In this document: positions 33,626 to 42,012 of the stretch, piece after piece
How the letters are laid out: each line of letters begins with the position of its first letter
Position numbering within the stretch: position 1 is the stretch's first letter
Source: Ottowia beijingensis
GTDB lineage: Bacteria > Pseudomonadota > Gammaproteobacteria > Burkholderiales > Burkholderiaceae_C
Assembly: GCF_013423955.1 (NCBI RefSeq)
Contig: NZ_JACCKX010000001.1
Coordinates: 2,604,001-2,668,000 of the forward strand
Length of the DNA: 64,000 nucleotides
Reading direction: 5' to 3'
Made by a program: the position numbers and the translations under genes
The notes under the pieces: model-generated
Databases searched by the model: none
The model's input: the letters and a program-made list of their open reading frames with translations, nothing else
Told to the model about the DNA's origin: nothing

Positions 33626-34540
33626 ATGAACAGACTTCACACCATCAGCCAGGCGCTGCCGCGCCGCCAGTGGCTGCGCGCCGCCGCGGGCGCGGCCGTG
33701 CTGGGCACCGTGCCCGTCTGGGCGCAGCGCAGCCCCGGCTTCGGCACCTACCAGCCCGAACCCTTTCAGGCCGGCAAGGACGTGGTGTGGGTGCCCACGC
33801 CCGACGCGCTGGTCACGCGCATGCTGCAGATGGCCGGCGTGACGCGGCACGACCACGTGATCGACCTCGGCGCGGGCGACGGCAAGATCGTCATCGCGGC
33901 CGCACGGCAGTTCGGCGCCCGCGCGCTGGGCATCGAGTTCAACCCCGAACTGGTGGCGCACGCCCAGCGCCGAGCCCGGGCCGCCGGCGTGGCCGATCGC
34001 GCGCGCATCGTGCAGGGCGACATCTTCGAGGCCGACCTGTCGGCCGCCAGCGTCATCACCCTGTATCTGCTGACCGAGCTGAACCTGAAGCTGCGCCCCA
34101 CGCTGCTGCGGCTGAAGCCCGGCACGCGGCTGGTGACGCACGCCTTCGGCATGGGCACCTGGCAGCCCGACGAGCATTCGCGCGCCGGCGGCGCCACGGC
34201 CTACCTGTGGCTGGTGCCGGCCAACGTGGGCGGGCACTGGCGCCTGAGCTATCCGCGCGACGGGCAGACGGTCAACGTGCAGATGACGGTGGCGCGGCAG
34301 GTGTTCCAGTTCCCCGAGGGCACGGTGCACCTGGGCGCGGCCGAGACCTCGCTGCGCGACGCGCGCGTGGCCGGCGAGCGCGTGCGCTGGGCCTTCACCG
34401 ACACCGATGGCGTGGTGCGCCAGTTCAGCGGCCGGGTCGACGGCGCGCGCATCGAAGGCACGGTGACCGGCGGCGGGGCCAGCGCGCGCTTCAGCGCCGA
34501 GCGGCAGGGCGAGGCGCCGGCGATCCTGGTCAGCGCTTGA
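33626..34540 (+). CDS. Signal-peptide SAM-dependent methyltransferase, copy 2
   Basis: 304 aa, intact. It matches copy 1 nearly end to end after the signal: FQAGKDVVWVPTPDALVTRM, VIDLGAGDGKIVIAAARQFG, IEFNPELVAHA, LKPGTRLVTHAF, SRAGGATAYLWLVPANVGG. Its signal (PRRQWLRAAAGAAVLGTVPVWAQ) also has a twin arginine and an AQ cleavage site, so both copies are predicted to be exported. The two genes are a tandem duplication 192 bp apart. The conserved C-terminal beta region may bind the substrate. Confidence 0.87.
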   Translation: MNRLHTISQALPRRQWLRAAAGAAVLGTVPVWAQRSPGFGTYQPEPFQAGKDVVWVPTPDALVTRMLQMAGVTRHDHVIDLGAGDGKIVIAAARQFGARALGIEFNPELVAHAQRRARAAGVADRARIVQGDIFEADLSAASVITLYLLTELNLKLRPTLLRLKPGTRLVTHAFGMGTWQPDEHSRAGGATAYLWLVPANVGGHWRLSYPRDGQTVNVQMTVARQVFQFPEGTVHLGAAETSLRDARVAGERVRWAFTDTDGVVRQFSGRVDGARIEGTVTGGGASARFSAERQGEAPAILVSA

Positions 34541-34545
34541 GTGGA

Positions 34546-34673
34546 TTTCAAGCCAAATCGGCCTCTAGCGCTTGTTGGATAAGCGCCAGTAGCTATCTTT
34601 GTAGGAGCGCCCTTGGCCGCGATGGGCGTTGCCATCATCCTGATCCCCATCGCGGGCAAGCCCGCTCCTACAG
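34546..34673. repeat. Family A repeat followed by a REPIN-like inverted repeat
   Basis: 34546-34596: CGGCCTCTAGCGCTTGTTGG, ATAAGCGCCAGTAGCTAT (Family A, one of the best copies). 34601-34673: GTAGGAGCGCCCTTGGCCGC ... CGCGGGCAAGCCCGCTCCTA (REPIN type, left arm diverged). They separate convergent genes. Confidence 0.8.
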
Positions 34674-34687
34674 ATGCCTTGACCGCC

Positions 34688-35622
34688 TCACGCCGCAGTG
34701 ACCCGCAGGCAGCGCCCCTCGCGCACCAGCGCATCGAACCCCGCCGCCAGCGCGTCCAGCAACTGCCGCACCGCCGGCCGCATGCCCTGGCGGCTGGCGA
34801 AGGCGGCCTGCACCAGGCCCGGCGGCGGCGCCCAGCCGGGCAGCACCTCCTGCAGTGCACCGCGCGCCAGCGGCTCGTGCGCCAGCAGGCGCGGCAGGGC
34901 GGCGCAGCCCACGCCGGCCAGCGCGGCGCACAGCAGCGCGCCCATGTCGTCGGCCACCAGGCGCGGCGCCAGCGGCACCTCGGCCTGCGCGCCGCCGGGG
35001 CCGCTCAGCCGCCAGCGGCCTTCGTCGGGTGAATTGCCCAGGTCCAGCGTGGGCAACTGCGCCAGGTCGGCCGGGGTGGCCGGCGGCGCGGCGCTGGTCA
35101 GCAGCGCGGGTGCGGCCACCAGCACGTGCGGGCTCAGCGCCAGGGGCCTGACCACCTCGTCCTGCGGCAGCGCGGCGCCGGGGCGCGCACGCGCAGCGCC
35201 AGGTCCACGCCGTCCTGCCAGACGTCGACGTTGCGGTTGGTGGCCTGCAGCTGCACGCTGACCAGCGGCCAGGCGTTGAGAAAGCGCGCCAGCATGTCAC
35301 CCACGCCGAGCTGCAGCAGCGCCGGCGGGCACGACAGGCGCACCGTGCCGCGCGGGGCGGCGGTCTGCTCGCCGGCCAGCGCATGCACGCTGGCGGCCTC
35401 GGCCAGCATGGCGCGCGCGTGCTGCAGCGTGCGCTGGCCGATGTCGGTGAGGGCGAAGCGCCGCGTGGTGCGCTGGATCAGGCGCACGCCCAGCGTTGCC
35501 TCCAGCGCGGCGATGCGCCGGCTGAGCTTGCTCTTGGGAATGCCGGTGGCGCGCTCGGCGGCGGCAAAGCCGCCGTGCTCGGCCACGTGGGCGAAGTAGG
35601 CCAGGTCGTTCAGGTCGTCCAT
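34688..35622 (-). CDS. LysR-family transcriptional regulator
   Basis: About 311 aa. Start ATG 35622 gives MDDLNDLAYFAHVAEHGGFA; the N-terminal winged helix-turn-helix is clear (AAERATGIPKSKLSRRIAAL, GVRLIQRTTRRFALT). The C-terminal effector domain is normal. One base is missing near 35180, shifting the last ~155 residues. Divergent from the pirin/FMN-reductase genes, with a perfect dyad in between; LysR proteins usually control the divergent neighbour, so this one may switch on the pirin cluster. The overall type resembles CrgA/QhpR-like regulators that answer quinones or electrophiles (inference). Confidence 0.92.
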
Positions 35623-35666
35623 GGGGAGTTGCCTTGATTTCGATAGCGGGTGTGACACGGCACCGA

Positions 35667-35765
35667 AAAACCTTCACCGCAGAGACGCAGAGAACGCAGA
35701 GGTTCGCAGAGCTTTTCTTGGGCTTTCTCTGCGTCAACTCTGCGTTCTCTGCGCCTCTGCGGTGA
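35667..35765. repeat. Family C GCAGAG palindromic repeat
   Basis: CACCGCAGAGACGCAGAGAA, CGCAGAGG ... then inverted TCTGCGTTCTCTGCGCCTCT, GCGGTG. Long imperfect hairpin with a CTTTTCTTGGGCTTT centre. Same design as the repeat at 63395-63512. Confidence 0.8.
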
Positions 35766-35836
35766 AGTCGTTGTCTCGGCCAGTCTCGACCTTGTCGTCC
35801 GAAGAAGCGTCCCATCCAGTGACTTGGCACGGACTC

Positions 35837-35858
35837 ATTGTTCCACGAGTGGAACGAT
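35837..35858. promoter_or_regulatory. Palindromic operator candidate between LysR gene and pirin
   Basis: GTTCCAC-GA-GTGGAAC (35840-35855) is a perfect 16-bp dyad, extended to 22 bp with one mismatch. It contains TTCCA-N4-TGGAA, with the T-N11-A spacing expected of LysR sites. It lies 106-127 bp before the pirin start. Confidence 0.6.
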
Positions 35859-35963
35859 ATGGTGAATTGACGCCTCTTTAATCCATATTGATCTGTCCAT
35901 ACTATTCAATCATGCGCCGACAGCCCCGCCGGCGCCCCATCTGAAACGAAAGCGAGACTCACC

Positions 35964-36855
35964 ATGACCACCGCCACGCCAACCACCCCCAAGCGCGTTC
36001 TCGACATCCGCAGCGCCCCGGTCGCCACTGGGTCGGCGACGGGCTGCCGGTGCACAACCTGTTCGGCTACAACGGCCCCGGCGTGGCCGAGCGCAGCCCG
36101 TTCCTGATGCTGGACTACGGCGCGCCCTACGACTTCGGCCCGACGACCAAGCAGCTGGGCGTGGGCCAGCACCGCACCGCGGCTTCGAGACCGTCACCGT
36201 GGTTTATTCGGGCGAACTGGCGCACCGCGACAACGCGGGCGGCGGCGGCACCATCGGCCCTGGCGACGTGCAGTGGATGACCGCCGGCGGCGGCATCATC
36301 CACGAGGAATTCCACTCGCCCGGCTTTGCGAAAAGCGGCGGCACGCTGGAGATGGCGCAGCTGTGGGTCAACCTGCCCGCTGCGCACAAGATGACACCCG
36401 CGGGCTACCAGCCCATCACGGCGGCGCAGATCCCGACGGTCAGCCTGCCGGATGACGCCGGCAGCGTGCGTGTGATCGCCGGTGCCTGGGGCGAGGCCAA
36501 GGGCCCCGCCCGCACCTTCACCCCGATCCACATGCTGGACGTGGCGCTGGCCGCCGGCCGCACGGCCGAGTTGCCTCAACCCGAGGGCTGGACGACGCTG
36601 GTCGTCGTCGCCTCCGGCAGCGCGTCGGTCAACGGCGCCGAGCCCGTCACCGGCCCGGCCGTGGTCACGCTCTCGACCGCGGGCGAGGGCGTCACCGTGC
36701 AGGCCGAGAGCGACGCCAAGCTGCTGCTGCTGGCCGGCGAGCCGATCGACGAGCCGGTGGTCGGCTACGGGCCGTTCGTGATGAACAGCCAGCAGCAGAT
36801 CGTCGATGCCGTCAACGATTTCAACAGCGGCCGCTTCGGCCAAGGCCTGAACTGA
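35964..36855 (+). CDS. Pirin family protein, first copy
   Basis: About 297 aa after repair, a two-cupin pirin. Motifs: GVGQHPHRGFETVTVVYSGE (metal His pair), HRDNAGGGGTIGPGDVQWMTAGGGIIHEEF (further His and Glu ligands), then AQLWVNLPAAHKM. Bacterial pirins bind iron and some act as quercetinases or bind redox partners. Start ATG 35964. Two one-base losses, near 36022 and 36175, break the frame. Clustered with an FMN reductase and a second pirin, suggesting a shared redox or electrophile response. Confidence 0.9.
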
Positions 36856-36969
36856 GCCTGCCTGCGGCCATCGCGGCCCAGGCGCGGACGGCTTCGTCCA
36901 CGCCTGGGCGGGGCCGTGCCCCAAGCTTTCAGCCAGCCACTTCAAACCCAACAAGAAAGGAACCACGAC

Positions 36970-37548
36970 ATGAACCACCAACCGAAAATCGCCGTCATCA
37001 TCAGCAGCACGCGCGACGCCCGCTTCGGCGCCCGCGCCGCCGACTGGCTGATGGGCTTCGCCTGCCAGCGCAGCGACATGGACTTCGAACTGGTCGATCT
37101 GAAGACGTTCGATCTGCCCCTGTTCAACGAAAAGGCCTCCAACCTGTGGGCGCCGAGCGAAGACCCGCGCGCCATCGCCTGGCAGCAGAAGATCGCCGAG
37201 TTCGACGGCTATGTGGTCGTCACCGCCGAATACAACCACTCGCTCACCGGCGCGCTGAAGAACGCCTTCGACCAGGCCTACGTGGAGTGGAAGCACAAGC
37301 CCATCGGCTTCTTCGGCTACGGTGGCGTGGGCGCGGCGCGCGCCATCGAGCACGCGCGCCTGATCGCCGTGGAGCTGCACATGGTGCCGGTGCGCACGGC
37401 CACGCACATCGCCGGCGGCGACTTCTTCTCCGTCGTCATGAAGGGCGAGCCGATGGAGAGCATCGCCGGCCACATCGAAGGCAGCACGACCGAGATGCTG
37501 GACCAGGTGGCCTGGTGGGCCAAGGCCACGATGGCCGCGCGCGCTTGA
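36970..37548 (+). CDS. NAD(P)H-dependent FMN reductase (flavodoxin-like fold)
   Basis: 192 aa, intact. PF03358 family: IAVIISSTRDARFGARAADW (phosphate-binding loop), VTAEYNHSLTGALKNAFD (flavin contact), and KPIGFFGYGGVGAARA. Such enzymes reduce FMN, quinones or azo compounds. Start ATG 36970 with AAGGAA upstream. It lies between two pirins, so the three probably form one operon controlled by the divergent LysR protein. Confidence 0.92.
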   Translation: MNHQPKIAVIISSTRDARFGARAADWLMGFACQRSDMDFELVDLKTFDLPLFNEKASNLWAPSEDPRAIAWQQKIAEFDGYVVVTAEYNHSLTGALKNAFDQAYVEWKHKPIGFFGYGGVGAARAIEHARLIAVELHMVPVRTATHIAGGDFFSVVMKGEPMESIAGHIEGSTTEMLDQVAWWAKATMAARA

Positions 37549-37624
37549 GGGCCCAAGGCGGCGGGCTGAACGCGGCTGTGCCACGATGCGGCCGTCGCGC
37601 GAACACCATCCACGGGCCTGACCA

Positions 37625-38503
37625 ATGACCGACTTCACCCGCATTCCCGCCCGCACCGCCGAGATCGGCGGCGGCGTCGCCGTGGCGCGCACGCTGCCGT
37701 CGCGCCTCAAGCGCACCATCGGCGCCTGGTGCTTTCTCGACCACGCCGGGCCGGCCACGTTTGCCGACGGCGCGGGCATGCGCGTCGGCCCGCACCCGCA
37801 CACCGGCCTGCAGACCTTCACCTGGATGCTGGAAGGCGAGGTGCTGCACCGCGACAGCCTGGGCAACGAGCAACTCATCCGCCCCGGCCAGGTTAACCTG
37901 ATGACGGCCGGCCACGGCATCGCGCACACCGAGGAATCGGCCCCCGGCCAGACGCGCATGCACACCGCGCAGCTGTGGATCGCGCTGCCCGCGCGGGTGG
38001 CCGACATGGCGCCGCGGTTCGATCATTACCCCGATCTGCCCCGCTGGCAGGAGGGCGGTGCCGAGCTCGTGCTGCTGGCCGGTGCATGGCAGGGCCGCCG
38101 CTCGCCCGCGCTGGTGCACACGCCGCTGATGGGCGCCGACGTGTTCGCCGCCGAGGGCGCGCGGCTCACGCTGCCGCTCGATCCGGCCTTCGAATACGGC
38201 CTGATGCCGCTCACCGGCCCCGCCACCGCGCAGGGCCAGGCGCTGGCGGCCGACGAACTGCTCTACCTGCCGCCGCGCGGCACCGAGCTGGCGCTGGAGC
38301 TGGCCCCCGGCACGCGCGCCATCCTCATCGGCGGCGAGCCGTTCGACGAGGACATCACCATCTGGTGGAATTTCGTCGGCCACGGCAAGCCTTACATCAC
38401 CCAGGCGCAGCGCGACTGGCAGGCCGGCAGCGCGCGCTTTGGCGAGGTGCATGGCTTCGACGGCCCGCGCCTGGAGGCGCCGCCGGTGCCCTGGGCAAGC
38501 TGA
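37625..38503 (+). CDS. Pirin family protein, second copy
   Basis: 292 aa, intact. N-terminal cupin: VGPHPHTGLQTFTWMLEGEV, then HRDSLGNEQLIRPGQVNLMT and AGHGIAHTEES with the His/Glu metal ligands; C-terminal cupin includes AILIGGEPFDEDITIWWNFV. It differs enough from the first copy to be an older paralog or a separate pirin subfamily. Start ATG 37625. Confidence 0.93.
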   Translation: MTDFTRIPARTAEIGGGVAVARTLPSRLKRTIGAWCFLDHAGPATFADGAGMRVGPHPHTGLQTFTWMLEGEVLHRDSLGNEQLIRPGQVNLMTAGHGIAHTEESAPGQTRMHTAQLWIALPARVADMAPRFDHYPDLPRWQEGGAELVLLAGAWQGRRSPALVHTPLMGADVFAAEGARLTLPLDPAFEYGLMPLTGPATAQGQALAADELLYLPPRGTELALELAPGTRAILIGGEPFDEDITIWWNFVGHGKPYITQAQRDWQAGSARFGEVHGFDGPRLEAPPVPWAS

Positions 38504-38510
38504 GCCGGTC

Positions 38511-39476
38511 ATGACGCCCGAGCCACTCGTCGCTTCCATCATGCAATACGCCCCCTGGCTGGTATTCGGCAACGTGCTGCTGCAGCAGCTCGGCCTGCCG
38601 GTGCCGGTGTGGCCCACGCTGCTGGTGGTGGGCAGCCTGGCGGCGGGCTGGCCGCAGCTGGCGCTGGCCCTGGTGGCGGCGGTGGGCGCGGCCATGGTGG
38701 CCGACCGCTTCTGGTACTGGCTGGGCCGGCGCTACGGCTACAAGGTGCTGGCGCTGCTGTGCCGGCTGTCGCTGAACCCCGGCAGCTGCGTCACGCAGAC
38801 CGAGCAGCGCTTTGGCCGCTGGGGCGCGCCGGCGCTGCTGGTGGCCAAGTTCGTGCCCGGCTTTTCGGCCGTGGCGGCGCCGGTGGCGGGGCTGTCGCGC
38901 ATGCCGGTGGCACGCTTCACGCTGGCGGCCGCCTCGGGCGCCGCGCTGTGGGCCGGCGCGGGCCTGCTCACCGGCTGGCTGCTGCGCGGCGAGGTGGGCC
39001 AGGCGCTGGCCTGGATGCGCACGCACGGGCCGCTGGCGCTGCTGGGGTTGGGCGCCGCGCTGGCGCTGTGGCTGGGCGCCAAGGCCTGGCGGCGCCACCG
39101 CTTCAGGCAGATGGCGGCCATGCCGCACATCGACATTGGCGATCTGCGCGCCGCACTGGCCGGCGCTGCGCCGCCGCGGCTGCTGGACTTCCGCAGCCCG
39201 GCGCTGATCGCGGCCGATGGCCCCATCGCGCCCGCGCGGGCGATGCAGTTGCGCGGGCTGGCGCGCCACGCGCGGGGCTGGCCGCGCGATGCCGCCATCG
39301 TCACCCTGTGTGCCTGCCCCGAGGACGCCACTGCCATCCGTGCCGCGCACGCGCTGCGGCGCATGGGCTTTGCCCAGGTGCGTCCGCTGCGCGGCGGCTA
39401 CGACGCCTGGCGCGCGGCCGAGGCGGTGTCGCTGGCGCGCGCGGATGCGTTGGCGCCGCAAGCCGCACCGGCGTGA
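38511..39476 (+). CDS. DedA-family membrane protein fused to a rhodanese domain
   Basis: 321 aa. N-terminal DedA/SNARE-associated domain with five or six membrane helices (about 1-200): QQLGLPVPVWPTLL, FWYWLGRRYGYKVL, KFVPGFSAVAAPVAGLSRMP, and the re-entrant proline motif. The C-terminal part (about 205-310) is a rhodanese fold, LLDFRSPALIAADGPIAPA, with putative catalytic Cys in VTLCACPEDAT and the GGYDAWRAA end motif. DedA proteins act in lipid scrambling and envelope homeostasis. Start ATG 38511, eight nt after the second pirin. The fusion suggests sulfur or redox sensing at the membrane (inference). Confidence 0.88.
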   Translation: MTPEPLVASIMQYAPWLVFGNVLLQQLGLPVPVWPTLLVVGSLAAGWPQLALALVAAVGAAMVADRFWYWLGRRYGYKVLALLCRLSLNPGSCVTQTEQRFGRWGAPALLVAKFVPGFSAVAAPVAGLSRMPVARFTLAAASGAALWAGAGLLTGWLLRGEVGQALAWMRTHGPLALLGLGAALALWLGAKAWRRHRFRQMAAMPHIDIGDLRAALAGAAPPRLLDFRSPALIAADGPIAPARAMQLRGLARHARGWPRDAAIVTLCACPEDATAIRAAHALRRMGFAQVRPLRGGYDAWRAAEAVSLARADALAPQAAPA

Positions 39477-39504
39477 AACGATGCGAGCGCGGACCGCATC
39501 CACT

Positions 39505-39581
39505 GTGTGGGAGCGGGCTGCCCGCGATCAGGCGTTGGTGGCGACGAATCGCCTCATCGCGGGCAAGCCCGCTCCCACAAC
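39505..39581. repeat. REPIN-like inverted repeat
   Basis: TGTGGGAGCGGGCTGCCCGC ... GCGGGCAAGCCCGCTCCCAC. One T is missing in the left arm. Lies after the DedA-rhodanese gene. Confidence 0.85.
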
Positions 39582-39666
39582 AGGGTCTCAGGCTTCTTGA
39601 TGGTGAAGCGAATTTGATAGCTGCCTTCGCCCATCTGTTGGGCGCTGCAGCCCTGAAAGGCTTGAA

Positions 39667-40293
39667 ATGAACCACGACGCCCGCATCGACCTGAACCGCC
39701 GCGCCCTGCTGGGTGCTGCCCTGGCCAGTGCCGCGGTGCCTGTCTGGGCGCAGGCGCCCGCGGCCGATGCACCTGCCTTGCTGAAGGCGCTGCAGGCGGG
39801 CGGGCTGGTGGTGTATTTCCGCCACGGCGCCACCAACCAGGGCGGGGTGGACCGCATCGACTGGCCGCGCAGCCGCCAGCGCCTGCTCTCGGCCGAGGGC
39901 GAGACGCAGGCCCGCACCGTGGGGCAGGTGTTTCAGCGCCACCGGCTTGGCGTCGACGAGGTGCTGGCCAGCCCCTTCGCGCGCTGCCACGACTTCGCGC
40001 AGATCGCCTTCGGCCGCGTGCAGGACGACCGGCAACTGCTGGGCCTGCTGTCGCAGGACAGCGGGCGCCAGCAGCGCATCGACCATTCGCTGGCGCTGCT
40101 GCGCCGCGCCGTGGTTGCGGAGCGAAACCGTGTCGTGGTGGGGCACAGCTCCAACATCCAGCAGACCACGGGCGTGTTCCTGCCCGAAGGTGGCGCCGTG
40201 CTGGTGCGGCCCGACACGAAGGCCGAGCGCGGCTTCAGCGTGCTGGGGGAGTTGCGTCCGGCGGATTGGGCGGCGCTGGCCCAGGCGGCGTGA
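39667..40293 (+). CDS. Exported histidine phosphatase family protein
   Basis: 208 aa, intact. N-terminal twin-arginine-type signal LNRRALLGAALASAAVPVWA with cleavage near AQA. The phosphohistidine motif is YFRHGATNQ (RHG, catalytic His around residue 53) and a second conserved His is in VVVGHSSNIQQ. Branch-2 like, small. It probably removes phosphate from a periplasmic substrate; the substrate is unknown. Start ATG 39667. Confidence 0.9.
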   Translation: MNHDARIDLNRRALLGAALASAAVPVWAQAPAADAPALLKALQAGGLVVYFRHGATNQGGVDRIDWPRSRQRLLSAEGETQARTVGQVFQRHRLGVDEVLASPFARCHDFAQIAFGRVQDDRQLLGLLSQDSGRQQRIDHSLALLRRAVVAERNRVVVGHSSNIQQTTGVFLPEGGAVLVRPDTKAERGFSVLGELRPADWAALAQAA

Positions 40294-40304
40294 CGACCGC
40301 AACC

Positions 40305-40430
40305 TTGTGGGAGCGGGCTTGCCCGCGATGGCGGCGCCGCGTCGGTCAGCCATGGATGCTATCGCTACGATAGCTGCCTGCGCTTGCCACACAAGCGCTG
40401 TAGCCCGAAATGGCTTGAAAATCAACCCTG
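40305..40430. repeat. Single REP arm and reverse Family A repeat
   Basis: 40305-40330: TTGTGGGAGCGGGCTTGCCC, GCGAT, one REP arm without partner. 40351-40430: ATCGCTACGATAGCTGCCTG, CGCTTGCCACACAAGCGCTG (Family A in reverse, with ATAGCT leading). Between convergent genes. Confidence 0.75.
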
Positions 40431-40769
40431 CTGCCGCCAGCCCCACACGATGATCAGCATGCCGGCCAGTGCCACCGCGCTGCCCGTCAAATCCCACGGC
40501 GTCGGCCGCACCCCATCCACCAGCCACAGCCAGACGATCGCCGTGGCCACGTACACCCCGCCGTACGCCGCATACACCCGTCCCGAGGCCGTGGGGTGCA
40601 GCGCCAGCAGCGCCACGAAGGCCGCCAGCGCCAGCGCCGCCGGCAACAGCACCCAGGCACCCGCTTTGCCGCGCAGCCACAGATAGGGCAGGTAGCAGCC
40701 CAGGATTTCCATCACCGCCGTGAGCACGAACAGCGCAGTGGTGGCAAGGGGGTGCGAGGGCAGGGGCAT
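40422..40769 (-). CDS. YnfA/UPF0060 family small membrane protein
   Basis: 115 aa with four membrane helices. [20 protein letters not shown], a Gly/Tyr-rich centre ([20 protein letters not shown]), and [20 protein letters not shown] identify UPF0060. Distantly similar to small multidrug-type transporters, but function is unproven. Start ATG 40769. Confidence 0.95.
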   Translation of the reverse strand: MPLPSHPLATTALFVLTAVMEILGCYLPYLWLRGKAGAWVLLPAALALAAFVALLALHPTASGRVYAAYGGVYVATAIVWLWLVDGVRPTPWDLTGSAVALAGMLIIVWGWRQQG

Positions 40770-40806
40770 GGCGGGGCTTTCGGCAAAAGGCTTGGCAATC
40801 TGCGGA

Positions 40807-40859
40807 TGCTATACATAAAATAGCTTTCGGCGCTTATCCGGCAAGCACGAGAGGCCTGA
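40807..40859 (-). repeat. Family A intergenic hairpin repeat (reverse)
   Basis: ATACATAAAATAGCTTTCGG, CGCTTATCCGGCAAGC, ends directly at the next start codon, so it forms the 5' leader of the lipoprotein gene. Confidence 0.7.
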
Positions 40860-40860
40860 A

Positions 40861-41448
40861 ATGAGCATGACTTCGTCGCCCGACACATCCGCCCCACGCC
40901 GCCATCTGCTGGCCGCCCTGGCCGTGGGCGCGTTGCTGGCCGGTTGTGCCAGCAAGCGGCCGGCACCGGCAGCGCGTGGTCGGGTGGCGCCCGGCGGCAG
41001 CGTGGCGCGCCGCGCGCCCTCACAGCCGGTGCCACCGTCGCAGACGCCGCTGGCGCTCCATCCCGCTGGGCGCGAGGCCAGCGTGGCGCAGGCCATGCTG
41101 CTGGTGAACACGCCCTACCGCTATGGCGGCAACACGCCGGAGGGCGGGTTCGACTGCAGCGGGCTGGTGCATTACGTGTACGGCCAGGTGGCGGCCGGTG
41201 CGGCGCGCCTGCCGCGCAGCACGGCGCAGTGGGCGGCCGCCACCATGCCGGTGAGCGAATCGGCGCTGCAGCGGGGCGATCTGGTGTTCTTCAACACCAC
41301 GGGCACGCCGTTCTCGCACATGGGGATTTATGTGGGGGCGATCAGTTCGTGCACGCGCCGTCGACGGGGGGACGGTGCGGCGGGACAGCTCGACAACCGC
41401 TACTTCGCGCCGCGGTATCTGGGGGCGCGGAGTGTGTTTGCGGTTTGA
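40861..41448 (+). CDS. NlpC/P60 family peptidoglycan hydrolase lipoprotein
   Basis: About 196 aa. Signal with lipobox LLAGC (Cys around residue 27), a Pro/Arg-rich linker, then the NlpC/P60 domain: YRYGGNTPEGGFDCSGLV (catalytic Cys) and FSHMGIYVG (catalytic His). It cleaves peptide stems in the cell wall from the outer membrane side. Between 41335 and 41400 three one-base losses cancel out: the frame returns for NRYFAPRYLGARSVFAV, but about 20 residues are scrambled; restored they read GGDQFVHAPSTGG. Start ATG 40861. Confidence 0.9.
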   Translation: MSMTSSPDTSAPRRHLLAALAVGALLAGCASKRPAPAARGRVAPGGSVARRAPSQPVPPSQTPLALHPAGREASVAQAMLLVNTPYRYGGNTPEGGFDCSGLVHYVYGQVAAGAARLPRSTAQWAAATMPVSESALQRGDLVFFNTTGTPFSHMGIYVGAISSCTRRRRGDGAAGQLDNRYFAPRYLGARSVFAV

Positions 41449-42012
41449 CGGTGTGGGGTTGGATGCGCTGCTGGCCGGGATGTGCGCCCGGCGGCGCAGT
41501 CACTTTCTTTTGTCTCGCCAAAAGAAAGTAACCAAAGAAAAGCGACCCCGCTGGCCGTGTCCCCTGCGCTTCGCTTCGGGGCAACCTGCGATGCTCGGGC
41601 ATGGAGCGGCGCTGCGGAACTCGCTTTGTTCGCTGCGCTCACGCCGCTCAAACATCCGCAGCAAGTCAGAGCACGAAGCATGGGCTTGCTGCGCAGCCCA
41701 TGCCCGCCCCACGCCCTGCGCTTCTCGGCACGGCCAGAGGGGATGGGAAGTCCGCACGGGCCATCGCTGCGCTCGGCCTTGGTTTCGTCAGGTCGCTGCT
41801 TCGAGCGGCTGCCTTCTTGCTCCCTCTCCCTCTGGGAGAGGGTGGGGGTGAGGGCCACCCTGCTCGAAAAACCATAGCTGCTTGCGAACGTCATACGGTT
41901 ATTTCAAGCCATTTTTTATCTGAAACCCTGATGTATCCGGCGCAAGCAGCTATCAAAAATAACCCGCCCGTGCTTCCCAGCAGGGGCGGGTGTGGCGCGA
42001 AGCCGGCTGTTC
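41449..42012. repeat. 560-bp intergenic region made of repeats
   Basis: No credible gene. 41501-41541: CACTTTCTTTTGTCTCGCCA, AAAGAAAGTAACCAAAGAAA, a dyad with arms CTTTCTTTTG and AAAAGAAAG. 41819-41855: CTCCCTCTCCCTCTGGGAGA, GGGTGGGGGTGAGGG, kin of the mpl insert. 41871-41962: two Family A copies head to head (ATAGCTGCTTGCGAACGTCA ... CCGGCGCAAGCAGCTATC), forming a large dyad before the metK end. 41560-41800 is GC-rich repeat-like DNA without gene-like codon use. Confidence 0.65.

Noticed and set aside
41449..42012. Possible small genes in this 560-bp gap.
   Set aside because: The open frames run through repeats and lack start signals and conserved features.
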